DNA of 64,000 nt from the NCBI GenBank assembly GCA_910589415.1, contig OU342630.1, positions 20,927,867 through 20,991,866 on the forward strand, read 5' to 3'. This DNA is from Malachius bipustulatus (taxonomy: Eukaryota; Arthropoda; Insecta; Coleoptera; Melyridae). This document shows positions 46,197 to 57,497 of this stretch, piece by piece (the stretch's first letter is position 1; every line of letters starts with the position of its first letter). The notes under the pieces were generated by a model. The model made no database searches. It saw only the letters and a program-made list of their open reading frames with translations, and was not told the DNA's origin. The translations under genes were made by a program, and so were the position numbers.

Positions 46197-46912
46197 TACA
46201 TATTGTTCTATGGTATACCCAATCTTTTTGGTATACCATATTTTTACCATACTCTACTTATAACTTACTATAAATTTTATTTTTTAAATTTACTACCATA
46301 AACAAAATTATTTATTTATTGTTTTAAAGAGCACACTCTTCTCCGTTGGGTTCAGTTGAAAATTGTTGAAACTTACTAAGCTTGAATAATAATAAAAATT
46401 TTATAGAATTTTATAGAACGATATAATATGTGTAAACAAAATTTATGACTTGTGACTTAACAAAATTTATATTTGAAAAAAACAACAAAACCTACCTTGA
46501 GCTCACTGATTTTCAAATTTGTGAAACTACATACTCTAAAAATTTAAACTAATTAAAATGTCAAAATCTTGCATTATATCTCGTACTCGTAGTTTTTTTC
46601 TCATTTTGCTTGCTAACTTAGTTTCTGACAGACCAATTTCAAAATTTCTCGTCCAATTTTCTTACGTTCCCGTTGCTATCTACCGTTCTTCTCTTCAGCT
46701 CTTACAAATAATTATTTCCCCTTTTTTAACTTTCTTTCTGACAGATCCTTTCAAATTCTCCTCTGTTGCTACCTAAAAATCCACTCTTTTTTTATTCCTG
46801 TCGTCTTGATTTTTAAATAATCACCAAATATTTATCTTGACATTTCCAATTTTCAATTCTTATTATTATTACATTTTTTTATTGTTACAATTAATCAATT
46901 TGTTTGTCATAA
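46197..46912. other. No gene recognised
   Basis: AT-rich flank. A 72-codon frame (46558-46776) shows no known domain. Confidence 0.3.
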
Positions 46913-46914
46913 TA

Positions 46915-47372
46915 CAGGGTGTTATTTAATTGAATGTCAATATTTAAGGGAGTGATTTTTGGGCCCATTTTAAGGAGAAAACTTCATAAGAACGTATGTC
47001 CTAAGAGTCTTAACTTTTGAGATACAGGGTGGTAAAGTTTTATTAAAATAAATTATTTTTTCGTAATATCTGTAATACCGCTTTGGATATTTTAATGAAA
47101 TTTCGTAAACAAGTATTACTCATCAAGGGGCATTTTTTCATGTACCACGTTTCATTTTATTTCCATCAGTCACGATGGTGCACGATCGTGCAGAATTTTA
47201 CCGGCATATTTTAGCAGACATTGATGGTACGCCACTGATTTCTGTTCAAATAGAAATCATTTTTGGAATCCCCATTCATTTCCAAGCAAATTTGATTACT
47301 TATTTTTTTCTGTATGATGCACGGTTTTCGCCTAAACAAATAAAATCTGTTTCTCTACATGGTCACAAGATT
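46915..47372. mobile_element. Foldback family F2 copy, left piece
   Basis: Starts CAGGGTGTTATTTAATTGAA with TA at 46913-46914. Matches the F2 element at 1881-2561 and stops at GGTCACAAGATT. The rest of the same element (TTGTCGTTAAATGA onward) lies at 62722-63031, ending CACCCTG with TA at 63032-63033. The piece between is the 15.3-kb insertion. Confidence 0.85.
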
Positions 47373-48279
47373 CCCAAGTAGCACAAATATATTACTATGA
47401 AACCGAAATGTTATATATCTATTATATAGGAACATTAGAAGAGACTGAATAATTATATAACACTCGCCATGAACGCAAATTTGCCGTGAAAACAAAAATA
47501 TCGCATAATTTTGTTATATAGCCGTTTATAAGACTAATTAACAAAACATTTTTATAGATGAATTAATAGGGTTGCTTAGAAATGTTTATAAAACAAAGCT
47601 TAAGTATATGACTATTTTTACTTAAGCTGAATACGTTTTATAGTTGATCTATAGCAGTATCAAAAGCATTTATAAAACAGTTAAAATATAGTTATAAAAC
47701 AATGTACTCAGGTTTTATAAACATTTTATTGTTGCTTTTTAAAGCAGTAGTGAAACTTGTTTATAAAACAATTTAACAATTTAGTTGTAGAGGAGCATCT
47801 TAAAAAAATGTTTTATAAGATAAACTTAATAAAACACTTAAAAAGCTTTTAAAAACTTAAAAGCTCTTCTAAACCGCTAAATTATCATCAGTCAGTAGGT
47901 ATCCCACTGAGCAAGAATACGTTGCAGCAACATTTACTAAACGTTTCAATGTCAGCTTGCAATGTTGCATATAAGTTACAAATGGCCTCCCACAATGTTC
48001 CTGCAATGTTGAAACGGCCGTGCAGTAACATTGCTCTCGCAACATTGCAAAGCGTAACATTGCGAGAATGATAGAAAAGTAACGTTGCCTCAATTTTACA
48101 ATCGAAATATTGCAGCAAGGTTACCAATGAATCTTATCTGCTATGTATGAAGTATAATGTTACAGGAACATTGTCAGTGATGATTGCTGAAATATAGCAA
48201 TTATTATTTTGCAGAGAGGTTGCTGTCACAATCTCACAGGTACGTTTACGTCGTGTTTTAACTGAAACATTGCAAGGAG

Positions 48280-48477
48280 TTTTTTTATAAACCTTGTAGG
48301 GATACTGTTAATGTATTATTCCTGAAATGTTTGAATAGTGCTATTGCTGGAAGGTTTTTTTATAAACCTTGCCGGAACATTGTTAATGTATTATTCCTGA
48401 AATGTTTGAATAGTGCTATTGCTGAAAGGTTTTTTTATAAACCTTGCCGGAATATTGTTTATGTATTCCCAAGTAAC
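48280..48477. repeat. 75-bp tandem repeat, about 2.6 units
   Basis: The word TTTTTTTATAAACCTTG starts units at about 48280, 48355 and 48430. It is part of the left arm of the CCCACTGAGCAAG block and ends exactly where the third CCCA terminus begins (48478). Confidence 0.85.
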
Positions 48478-48699
48478 ACAACAGTTTCATCTAAAAGATG
48501 TATTTTTTACGTCCAGCATATACGTCTATAGACGGTAGTTTGTAGACTATAATTTAGAAGCAAAATGTCTACGATGCCTACGATATGTATTTATGAGACG
48601 TCTTATTACATATCTATGAGACGTCTACAATATGTATCTTTGAGATGACGACACTTTGCGTCTATGGGACGTCTATAATATGCATTGATGAAACATCTA
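48478..48699. mobile_element. Third CCCA terminus with AGACGTCT motif array
   Basis: Starts CCCAAGTAACACAACAG after TT, like the outer element's end. It is followed by about eight degenerate copies of a motif centred on the palindrome AGACGTCT (for example ATGAGACGTCTACAATATG). No matching right end was found. The CAGTGTG foldback interrupts it at a TA at 48698-48699. Confidence 0.55.
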
Positions 48700-49325
48700 C
48701 AGTGTGTTTCACTTTAGATGGAATCACATGAATAACTTTTTTATTTTTTGATGAATTAAAAAAAAGTTTTTTTTTTCTTTATGTAAAGCTCTCGAGGCTC
48801 TCTTAAATGGGTAGAAAAAATTTTAGCCGTAGCAAATAACTAGCCTATACTATGACCAAAATTAGCGTTGAAAATTGAAAAAATATATTAGGCATGTTTT
48901 TCCTGGAAAATTTTATTCTATACAGTTGTTTGAAATAACCTCGAACCCCCAAATCTCGAGTTTGGTTGAAAACAAAAAATTCCCAAAATATTTTCAAGAC
49001 CACCTGAGTAGGTACCTACCTTACTTGAAAAGTTTTTGAGGATTTTTGTTTTCAAGCAAACTCGAGATTTGGGGGTTTGAGGTTATTTCAAACAACTTTT
49101 TTATATAAAATTTTTCGAAAAAAAGGCCTAATATGTTTTTCAATTTTCAGCGCTAATTTTTGATCACGCATCAGTAGTCTAGTTATTTATTGCTACGGCA
49201 AAAATGTTGTTTACCCATTTAAGAAAGTTTCGGGAGCTTTACATAAAGCAAAAAAGTTTTTTTTTAATTCATCAAAAAATAAAAAAAAGTTATTGAGGTG
49301 ATTCCATTTAAAGTGAAACACACTG
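48700..49325. mobile_element. CAGTGTG foldback element
   Basis: Starts CAGTGTGTTTCACTTTAGAT and ends in the complement, TA on both sides (48698-48699, 49326-49327). Arms of about 300 bases meet at a 25-base loop near 49010. A second copy, lacking its left end, is at 50985-51593. Confidence 0.8.
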
Positions 49326-49443
49326 TAGATATGGACAAGGGGTGTGAGCAGGTAAACTATGATGACTGAAAATATAATGACAACAGATACACTTTAACAT
49401 GATTTTTTATTTGCTTGGCGTTTTCTTTTACACTAAATAATTG

Positions 49444-49592
49444 TTATTGCATAATTATACACGTAATATCCATACTCCATTTTTCACATTGAATATTTTT
49501 GCTGCTTTCATATCTTATAGATGCATGTTGGAACCAAGCTGTGACGTCCCTCTCGAATTCACTGTCCTTTAATTGTGGAAAATGCTCGGCCT
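49444..49592 (-). CDS. Putative terminal exon, unknown gene inside the CCCA element
   Basis: On the minus strand, an acceptor (GTATGATTTACAG) opens a frame reading AEHFPQLKDSEFERDVTAWF and HASIRYESSKNIQCEKWSMD, ending at TAA (49444-49446). The composition is clearly protein-like. It could follow the exon at 50569-50723, but the phases do not match directly, so either an exon is missing or the gene is broken. A foldback lies in between (49641-50412). No family is recognised with confidence; the pair faintly recalls the N-terminal region of ZSWIM3/MULE-type proteins. Confidence 0.4.
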
Positions 49593-49640
49593 CTGTAAAT
49601 CATACATACAGCTAATTAAAAATATGAAAATATAATTTCA

Positions 49641-50412
49641 ATCATGAGTCATTTAAATCTTCAGACCCAGATATATCTCTGTTGGTAAGCCAGATACAAA
49701 AACATTTTGCAGACAAAAATTGTTCTCAGGACAATAATAGGGCGGTCATCTGACTGTACTAATGACTTTGACCTTGTGGACCAATTTCATGGTACACACG
49801 AAAGTCAAGATAATTTTAAAAAAAAGGACACCTGTATATTATTGTTTTTTCATATTCCCTGAGAAAATCAATAATAATAGTTTTTACAGTTGCAGTCTAA
49901 AATGAGTAGGTTATGAGTTATGAACATCTGAAAATCGCAGTTTTTCAGTTTTCATGTGGTATCCACTACGTGGTTTAAATTTTAATACATAGAGTGAAAA
50001 AAATTACCAGATTTTTAATCACCCTGTATAAAAATTTTATCCACACAATAAAAATACTATACACAATACTATACATGAAAAATTAGGATAGGGACATGTA
50101 AGCCGTTTGCCCATAGTTGGAGCCGTTTCCGATGTAGGTACAGTGCTTTCAAAATAAAAAATTTCGATTTTCAGTTTTTTATAACTCATGACCTGCGTAC
50201 TCATTTTAAACTGCAACTGTAAAAACCATTCTTACTGGATTTTCTCGGGAAATATGAAAAAACAAAAATATTGAAATTGGTTCACAAGGTCAAAGAGATT
50301 AGTACAGTCAGATGACCCCCATTGTCCTGAACAACTTTTGTCTGCACAGTTTTTTTGTATCTGGCTTACCAACAGAGATATCTGGGTCTGAAGATTGAAA
50401 TGACTCACCCTG
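49641..50412. mobile_element. CAGGGTGAGTCATTT foldback element
   Basis: The right end reads, as complement, CAGGGTGAGTCATTTCAATC. The left end begins at TGAGTCATTTAAATCTTCAG with its first bases lost. Arms of about 350 bases contain CCAGATATCTCTGTTGGTAA and, at the centre, relatives of the 22509 foldback core. Confidence 0.65.
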
Positions 50413-50568
50413 TATATTATTACTTATAGCATTAATTATTATTAATAACACATAGTTACAATAAATGACTTTCTAATAATACAATTACTCACGCATTCCA
50501 TACTTAGGTATCTCACTTAATTGTAAATTGAACTATTTTTTATAGGTAAACTTAAAAAAATCACTTAC

Positions 50569-50723
50569 TATTCATGATTCGTAACATTTAAATGGCTCAG
50601 CTTGAAATGATTTCCATTCTTTGCGGTCCAAGAACAGTAGGTACATTGTCCCAAATAAATAGAAAATGCATGTTTTCTAAAGGCATCATCCTTGGATTTT
50701 GCTCCGTCGGACAATTTGAGAAA
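50569..50723 (-). CDS. Putative internal exon, unknown gene inside the CCCA element
   Basis: On the minus strand, acceptor TTTCTAGCTGCAG is followed by an open frame of 51 codons, FLKLSDGAKSKDDAFRKHAF then SIYLGQCTYCSWTAKNGNHF and KLSHLNVTNHE. A consensus donor GTAAGTG follows. The pattern C-x2-C-W, spaced hydrophobics and a final N-H-E resembles the cysteine/HNHE region at the N-terminus of ZSWIM3-like and MULE-related proteins, which is weak evidence for a transposase or a gene derived from one. The longer alternative frame (50597-50794) ignores the splice acceptor and looks spurious. Confidence 0.4.
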
Positions 50724-50984
50724 CTGCAGCTAGAAATAAACTTAATTTCAAAGAGAATTTTATAACAATAAAAGTGTTCCGAAAAATATTTCAAATATTA
50801 TTTCGATTCATATTATCCATTAATTTTTTTTCCTTTGAATTTTCCACAAATGCAAACAGTAAGATTTAAAACTTATAAAACAAAACGTTTAATTAAAAGT
50901 TATTATTATTAATTCAAGACTTATTATACAGGTTGTTCTGTTTAGCTCTAAGACAAACTTTGGCAGATAATAGGGTGCGGCGCT

Positions 50985-51593
50985 AGAACCTTTGGGCAAT
51001 TAAGTAACAATTAAATGGTAAAATAATTAGACTACAAGTCTGAAAATTTGTTCAGTCATGTTTTCAGGATTTTTTTTTCGGAAAATTTTATTTAAAAAAG
51101 TTTCTATGAAATAACCTCAAACCCCTAAATCTCAAAGTTGGTTGAAAAAAAAGAAACACAAGATAATTAGCATAAATATTATGACGGTGTTCTCATAATT
51201 TTTATTAAATATCTCCTATCCCCTACCTATTCTTCATAAATCATGGCAATCTTGTAAGAATAAAATTGAAATAATAAAATTGAAATAATAGTCTTGAAAT
51301 TTTTTTTGGGATATTTTGTGTTCAATGAAACTCGAGATTTCCGGGTTTGGGGTTATTTATTTTGAACAACTTTTTTAAATAAAATTTTCCAGAAAAAAAA
51401 TGCCTAATATATATGTTTTTTTTTTTCAGCTCTAATTTTGATCATAGTAGGCTATAGTGATTTGCTACGGCTAAAATGTTGTTTGCTCAGTTAAGAAAGC
51501 TTCGGGAGCTTTACATATAAAGAAAATTTTTATTTTTTTTTAATTCATAAAAAAAAGTTATTGAGGTGATTACATTTAAAGTGAAACACACTG
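50985..51593. mobile_element. CAGTGTG foldback copy with degraded left end
   Basis: Matches 48700-49325 through TTTCACTTTAAATG and AACTCGAGATTT; its right end is CACACTG with TA following. The left boundary is uncertain. Confidence 0.55.
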
Positions 51594-51795
51594 TATATAG
51601 GTCACTTAATTTTAAACATATTCTTTTTCAATAAACATGGGTTCGATTCGCTTTTATTTAGAAGTTGCAAGCATTAAAAAAATATTTATATCTCCATGTT
51701 TTAACAAAAGTAGGCTAATGAATAAATAAAATGCCAGTTGTCATAAGACGATAATTAATTTTTGAGTCGTTTTAATTATTTGTTTGACACATATA

Positions 51796-53502
51796 CAGGG
51801 TGTCCCACGACATGGACTGTCATAGCTTAAGGGTAGGTGTAGTTTTTCAAGGCGATTCAGGATCTGGTTTTGAAATTTTCCTGAGGCCCTTCGTTTCGAT
51901 TATACAGGGTGATTTGTGAAATTTGCCGAAATCTTTGATGAGCGATATCTTTTGAACGAATTGATCGAATTTAACGAAATTTGGTAGATATGCTCTACTA
52001 ATGACACTTAATACCTCGCATTTTTCGCCGACTCGAAAACTGCAGGGCCTTACTTATTTTTTTGATATCTTTCGGTTTTGTCGCAAAGTTCACCCTGTAT
52101 GCATTTTATTCAAATTTTGGTGCCATTTTCTAAAACTACGTGAAAAATGCTACAATTATGGTAGAAATACTTCCATAAATCATTAAATTGAATCGAGAAG
52201 AAAATTCAGTTTTTTAGTTTTTTATTCGGAATTTCAATTCATGTGTTGTTCATAATAATTGAAGAAAAATCAAATGTGGTTTTTTAAAACTTGCGTATTT
52301 TGTAGTTATTTCAAATAAATTTACTTTATCTACAGATTTAGCCAAGATTGGGGACCCTTCTACAGATTGTTTCGAGCTAAGAATAAGTTTTAACAGCACA
52401 ATAAATAACAAAATTTAACACATTACCACATAGACAAATAAGTATCCACATAAACGAAACAGGAAGAAAAATATCAACACAAATGTTGGGACGAAAAACT
52501 ACAATTCAGTGCAGGTAATGGTCAAGGAGACCACCATCAAACTCAACACATTTCCTTGGCCTTGAAATTAATCTAAAAACCATAAAAAAATCGTTTTATT
52601 GAAGTACTTGCTGAAAATGTCCACCCAGTTGCTGTATACACAGTCTAGCTCTTCTTAGTATTGAAATGGTAGCTTTGCCAAGAGTCGCGGGATCAGCACG
52701 AATAGTTTCTGCGGCATTTTAAATGGTTTTTAGAATTATTCCAAGGTCAAGGAAATGTGTTGAGTGGTGTCCTTGACCATTAGCTGCACTGAATTGTAGT
52801 TTTTCTTCCCAACATTTGTGTTGATATTTTTCTTCCTGTTTCGTTTATGTGGATACTTATTTGTCTATGTGGTACCTAATGTGTTAAATTCTGTTATTTA
52901 TTTTGCTGTTAAAACTTATTTTTAGCTCGAAACAATCTGTAGAAGGATCCCCAATCTTGGCTAAATCTGTAGATTAAGTAAATTTACTTGAAGTAACTAC
53001 AAAATACGCAAGTTTTAGAAAACCACATTTGATTTTTCTTAAATTATTAACAACACATGAATCGAAATCCCGAATAAAAAACTAAAAAACTGAATTTTCT
53101 TCTCGATTCAGTTTAATGATGCCAAGTATTTTTTTACCACAATTGTAGCATTTTTCACGTAGTTTTAGAAAATGGCACCAAACTTTGAATAAAATGCGCA
53201 TACAGGGTGAACTTTTCGACAAAACCGAAAGATAACAAAAAAATAAGTACGGCCCTGCAGTTTTCGGATCGGTGAAAAATGCGGGTATTAAGTGCCATTA
53301 GTAGAGCATATTTACCAAATTTCGTTAAATTCGATCAATTCGTTCAAAAGATATCGCTCATCAAAGATTTCGGTAAATTGCACAAATCACCCTGTATAAT
53401 CGAAACGAAGGGCCTCAGGAAAATTTCAAAACCAGATCCTGAATCGCCTTGAAAAACTACACCTACCCTTAAGCTATGGCAGTCATGTCGTGGGACAGCC
53501 TG
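51796..53502. mobile_element. 1.7-kb foldback with a transposase fragment in the loop
   Basis: Starts CAGGGTGTCCCACGACATGG and ends in the complement (one base changed in CAGCCTG), TA on both sides. Arms of about 780 bases are near identical and include internal CAGGGTGATTTGTG (51905). The loop is only about 150 bases (52578-52720) and is coding remnant. Such long matched arms around part of a gene suggest the foldback arose by duplicating one side of a mariner-like transposon. Confidence 0.8.
52577..52725 (-). pseudogene. Mariner-like transposase C-terminus
   Basis: On the minus strand the loop encodes NAAETIRADPATLGKATISI followed by LRRARLCIQQLGGHFQQVLQ and a stop. It matches in layout the C-terminus at 33900-34007 (IRNDPNL, LVRRCEACIQAEGGHFEQFL). 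No upstream transposase remains; the sequence beyond turns into the foldback arm. Confidence 0.8.
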
Positions 53503-54040
53503 TATAGAGTGAAAGTTTTGCATTAAAAATGCATTTATGTATTCTGAACTGAGGAATATACCTACACGTAATCCAGTTTTAAAAATGCGTTAAATTCGGG
53601 GAATGATAGAGAATCAAAAAGTAATAAATAAAAAATGAGTTTCTTGCCTCGGAGTTTGCTTTATGAACTATATTCAGGAAATAATGAAATAATTATGCTT
53701 CGTTGAGAAAATACAGTGGAAAAAATTCTTATTTTTTAAATATTATTTTTACTCATACCTACCTACATATTATTTTTCGATTTACTATCGTTCCCTGAAT
53801 TCAACGCGTTTAAAACGTGACCAAAAATTAATTATTGTCATAATTATGTCAACTGATGACAATTTTTATTCAACGTACTCTCTGTTGCTAAAATATAGAA
53901 TTTTTTTTTAATACTTACTTACAACATCTAATCTAAACAAAAGCGAATCAAACACATATGTTTATAAAGAAAAAAATGTTTAAAATTAAGTGACCTGCTA
54001 TCGGCAAAATTTTGTCATAGAAGCTTATAGAACACACCTG

Positions 54041-54963
54041 TATATCAAGTGAGTTGAACCAAATACACTAGACTATAGCGTATTTGGTTGAACTGTAATA
54101 AATTAAAACCACAGTGGTTTACACTCGGGTTTACATTATAGTCTCCATTACCTAAATATTTGATTCTTGGCCTTAAATTCTTACACAAAAATGTAAAAAT
54201 TCGCAAAGCAAAAAAATAACAGTGAAGGACAAAAATATTGCATATTGACTAACGTAATTATTGTTGTTATTTTTCAATTAAACGTTAAATGTGTATTAAC
54301 CATTTTAAGTTAAAAAAATTTATAAGTATGAGTATGCAATATTTTTGTTTGTTGACTGTATAAAAATACCTATACCGATACCGAGTGGCTGACAATACGA
54401 GTATAGGTACCTATTTATAATGTAGGTACTAGGTAGGTATAAAGGACATTGCCTAATTCATAATCCAAAATATTTTTAATGTTAACGAAATTAATTTTGT
54501 TACCCATCATTGTCAAAGTAGATATTTTGACGTAGGTTGTTATTAATATTAATTATATTATTATAGCTAGTGTTCTATGAACAGGAGTATGGTCAGTCAC
54601 CCGGCACATTGTTTTATTCTGTGCACCCGGTATGTAGATACGATTAAAAAATATTATAAGTAATAAAAGTTAATAGGTACTTAACTTACCTGCGCATTTA
54701 TTTCTAAAAAATGATTAGTTAATATCGATGTCGGATTTTTACTGATAACACAACGAACCACTTCTTAGTCTTACTTCACTCACACTTCACAGAAGAATAA
54801 CAATAATAAACAATTTTCAATTTATTTTCAACTTATCTACATCCTCTACTTACTAGTTCTAGTTCTAGTCTAGTCCTCTAGTCAATGTCTGAGTAGTCTG
54901 TCTGTCTAGTTTAGTTTTTAGTTTTAGTTCCTTTTCCCCATCCTACCCTAACTGCTCCTGCTA
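54041..54963. other. Short hairpin, small MITE and possible 5' exon
   Basis: At 54052-54095 GTTGAACCAAATACAC pairs with GCGTATTTGGTTGAAC. At 54688-54690 the minus strand has a good donor, ATGCGCAG|GTAAGTTAA, preceded by untranslated-looking sequence. It could be a first exon for the minus-strand frames at 50.6 and 49.5 kb, but the phases do not fit. 54835-54930 is a run of CTAGT-type words. Confidence 0.3.
54220..54358. mobile_element. 139-bp MITE with Tc1-like ends
   Basis: Ends pair as CAGTGAAGGACAAAAATATT and the complement of CAGTCAACAAACAAAAATAT. A TA follows the right end at 54359-54360. No ORF. Confidence 0.6.
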
Positions 54964-55623
54964 GCACTGCTCGATAGTGTTCAGTGTTGCCAGGTTAAAT
55001 TTATTCTACTCACTAATCATCAATGATTTTCTACAAAAAATTCTATTAGATTAAATTTTTACAGGCAAAAGGCAAATCCCATCGCGAGGTGATGGGGGGG
55101 GGGGTTATTGGAAGGAGTCCCCCCCAGAAACAGCAGTGTTTTTTTTTAACAATTCAAGGTCACACATTTTCCCCAGGTATATTAAAATTTATGCACATGG
55201 AAAAAATAAAAAATGTTCCAACATTCAAGGTCATGAATTTTGCCAGCACATGAAAATTTACGCACACGAATAAAATGAAAACTTGAAAACAACTTAGGAT
55301 CCCTCAACTCTATTAATAAAAATAAACACCCAACCCAGTCCAAATCCAAACTACAAAAAAGTATTCATTTATTCAGGAGCTCAGGACACGGCAAGGTAAA
55401 ATATATTCGGCGGGAGATTTGAATTTTTGAATTTCAAACTGGCAAAACTAAAAGATTCCTTTATTACCACTCTGTAACGTTATAGTACGGGCCTGGTAGA
55501 TGCGATGATTACATACGTCGAGTTTGGGAAGTAACCACTTGAGGACAATGCCAAGCGCTTTGAAACGTATACAGTCACGTATTCGCATTATATCCGCTTT
55601 TTCATATCGTGAAAAGACGACAG
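54964..55623. other. No gene recognised; inverted partner at 56226
   Basis: CTAGCACTGCTCGATAGTG and CAGTGTTGCCAGG at 54970-54998 are inverted relative to 56235-56275. A G13 run is at 55093-55105. Otherwise unassigned. Confidence 0.35.
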
Positions 55624-55896
55624 GGAATGATGTTACGATTTTTGGAATATAAATGCAAAATAAATGTAAAATTCAAAATAAAAATCGTGCTACTGTTAAT
55701 CTCGAAGATTTTCCTTGCCCTGAAAGTGAAAAAAAAAATAGAAATTTGACCGTAGTGCCAAAGAGGCCTTAGTTGTGACCTTAATATCAGTTTGCAATGG
55801 CTGTTTTTAGCTTCTTACCCACCCAGCATCCCTATATCGCTCCTCCGTCCCGAAAAAATTAATGAAACTTAGGAGCCGCGGATGTATATAATTACC
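55624..55896. repeat. Dispersed repeat, partner at 11650-11918
   Basis: Same order of blocks as at 11.6 kb, without the SINE-like head that precedes that copy. Confidence 0.7.
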
Positions 55897-57214
55897 TTTT
55901 GTTTTAACTTCAGCCCAAGAATATTTAACACATGATTTATTTGACGTCATTATTATTTCAATATTGACATACAATTTATTATTATTAAACACTCTGGGTA
56001 CTTACTACTACTGATTATAATAGATTAATAATAAGTCGGTGTAATACATAATATGTATATGTAGTTCATATTGGATGAGGTGTTATTCGCTTTTATTTTT
56101 TTCCTTCATTGTCATTTTCATTAGATTTTCTATCAGAAAAATTCAAATCTACTAGAAAATCCACTATAGCCACTAGATATAAATTTTGACTAAGTACTGC
56201 TAGGGCTGTTAAGAATTTTACTAGATCCGGTAGAAAATCTACCAAGTTGGCAACACTGACTATAGTGCTAGTCCAGGTCCAGAAATGCATTCCTTATAAT
56301 TTCAATCGCTGAGCCATATTTTATGTAAACCAGATGTTGGATGTTGATGCTACGCTTTGTTTTATTCTTTTGTCTTCTGCTGTGGTCGCTCTCTGACTGC
56401 ATGAGACATTCCTTAGACAGACATTCCATTCCATTATTCCATTCATTCATTTCAAATCATTTCTATTCTATTTCTCAGCTCTATAAAATAAACACGTTGC
56501 ACGGAAGACAAACGTGACTTATTTATAATAATAATATATTTTTTATAGGTACATAGGTACCTATATTTTTTATTTCTACCTATCTATGAATGTTATTTTT
56601 AGCATTTTCAGCTCCTCAGGTGTGATACGATTCTTACTTCTTATTATTAGTAATTGATCATTTTGATAAAAAAAACAAATATTAACTATAAATATTATAC
56701 AGGTGTCCCAGATAGCAGGTGGTTCAGGATCTCGGAAACCGTTGGTTAGAGATACAAGGTCGGTGAAATTAGATAAAAGCTGCACAATTTTACACGATAT
56801 TTTCAGTCATTGCTGAAATATCCTGAAAAAAAACTGAAAAATCGCGATTTCTTATTTTAGCCATTATCTTTTTTATTATTGAAAATAGATAGTTAAGTAT
56901 GTATATTATTTTTTGCGGGCTTACATATAGGTAAGTCGTCAAGAGGTTATTTGATATTTCAAAGATTTTAATGCTGGAACAGATCTCGGAGTTTCCATAG
57001 CTAACAAATAAATAAATCGTCAGTTTTCAAGGAAACCTTTTAACACCCAACTTTAACACCACTATTTTTTATACAGGGTACAGGGTGTTATTTGACAAAC
57101 TAATTACAGAGCAATGAAAGAATATATCGGTCAGGTGACTAAAAGTAAAAATAGATAAGAAGAACAAAAAAAAAAAAACTGTCAATGATCAAAGAATAAT
57201 AATTATTGTATATA
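55897..57214. other. No gene recognised
   Basis: Contains the inverted block at 56226-56280 and unpaired element ends (CAGGTGTCCCAGATAGC at 56701; a doubled CAGGGTACAGGGTG at 57074). Minus-strand frames of 60-69 codons show no domains. Confidence 0.35.
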
Positions 57215-57216
57215 TA

Positions 57217-57491
57217 CAGGGTGTTCAGCTAAGGGTACGGAGCGGCCATATCTCGGGAACTGTTGGTCCTAGCCTCAAAATAAAAATTTTCCAAACATAA
57301 GTGACCAAGAAAAATTCATTGAAAATATTTTCAAGATGGTCGCACTTCCGTAAATACCAGAAGTCGACAGCTACTTTGTTATTTTACGGCGGATACCCAA
57401 TATATTATATATATTTTTTAATTCTCTGAAAAAATCGAAAGCAAGTGGTTCTAGAATGGCCGCTACGTACCCTTAGCTGATGAACATCATG
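57217..57491. mobile_element. 275-bp relative of the 22509 foldback
   Basis: Starts CAGGGTGTTCAGCTAAGG and ends with the complement, CCTTAGCTGATGAACATCAT. TA on both sides. Shares TTGAAAATATTTTCAAGATG with the 22509 element. Confidence 0.7.
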
Positions 57492-57497
57492 TATTGT

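Larger units (their letters stand above)
50929..54040. mobile_element. Mariner-type element (33486 family) with two nested insertions
   Basis: Ends CAGGTTGTTCTGTTTAGC and complement near 54040, TA on both sides (50927-50928, 54041-54042). The inverted end AATAAACATGGGTTCGATTC at 51635 pairs with 53940-53975. Between the two parts of its left end lies a CAGTGTG foldback remnant (to 51593), and further in is the foldback 51796-53502. Removing both leaves under 1 kb. No transposase frame of its own was seen. Confidence 0.6.
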
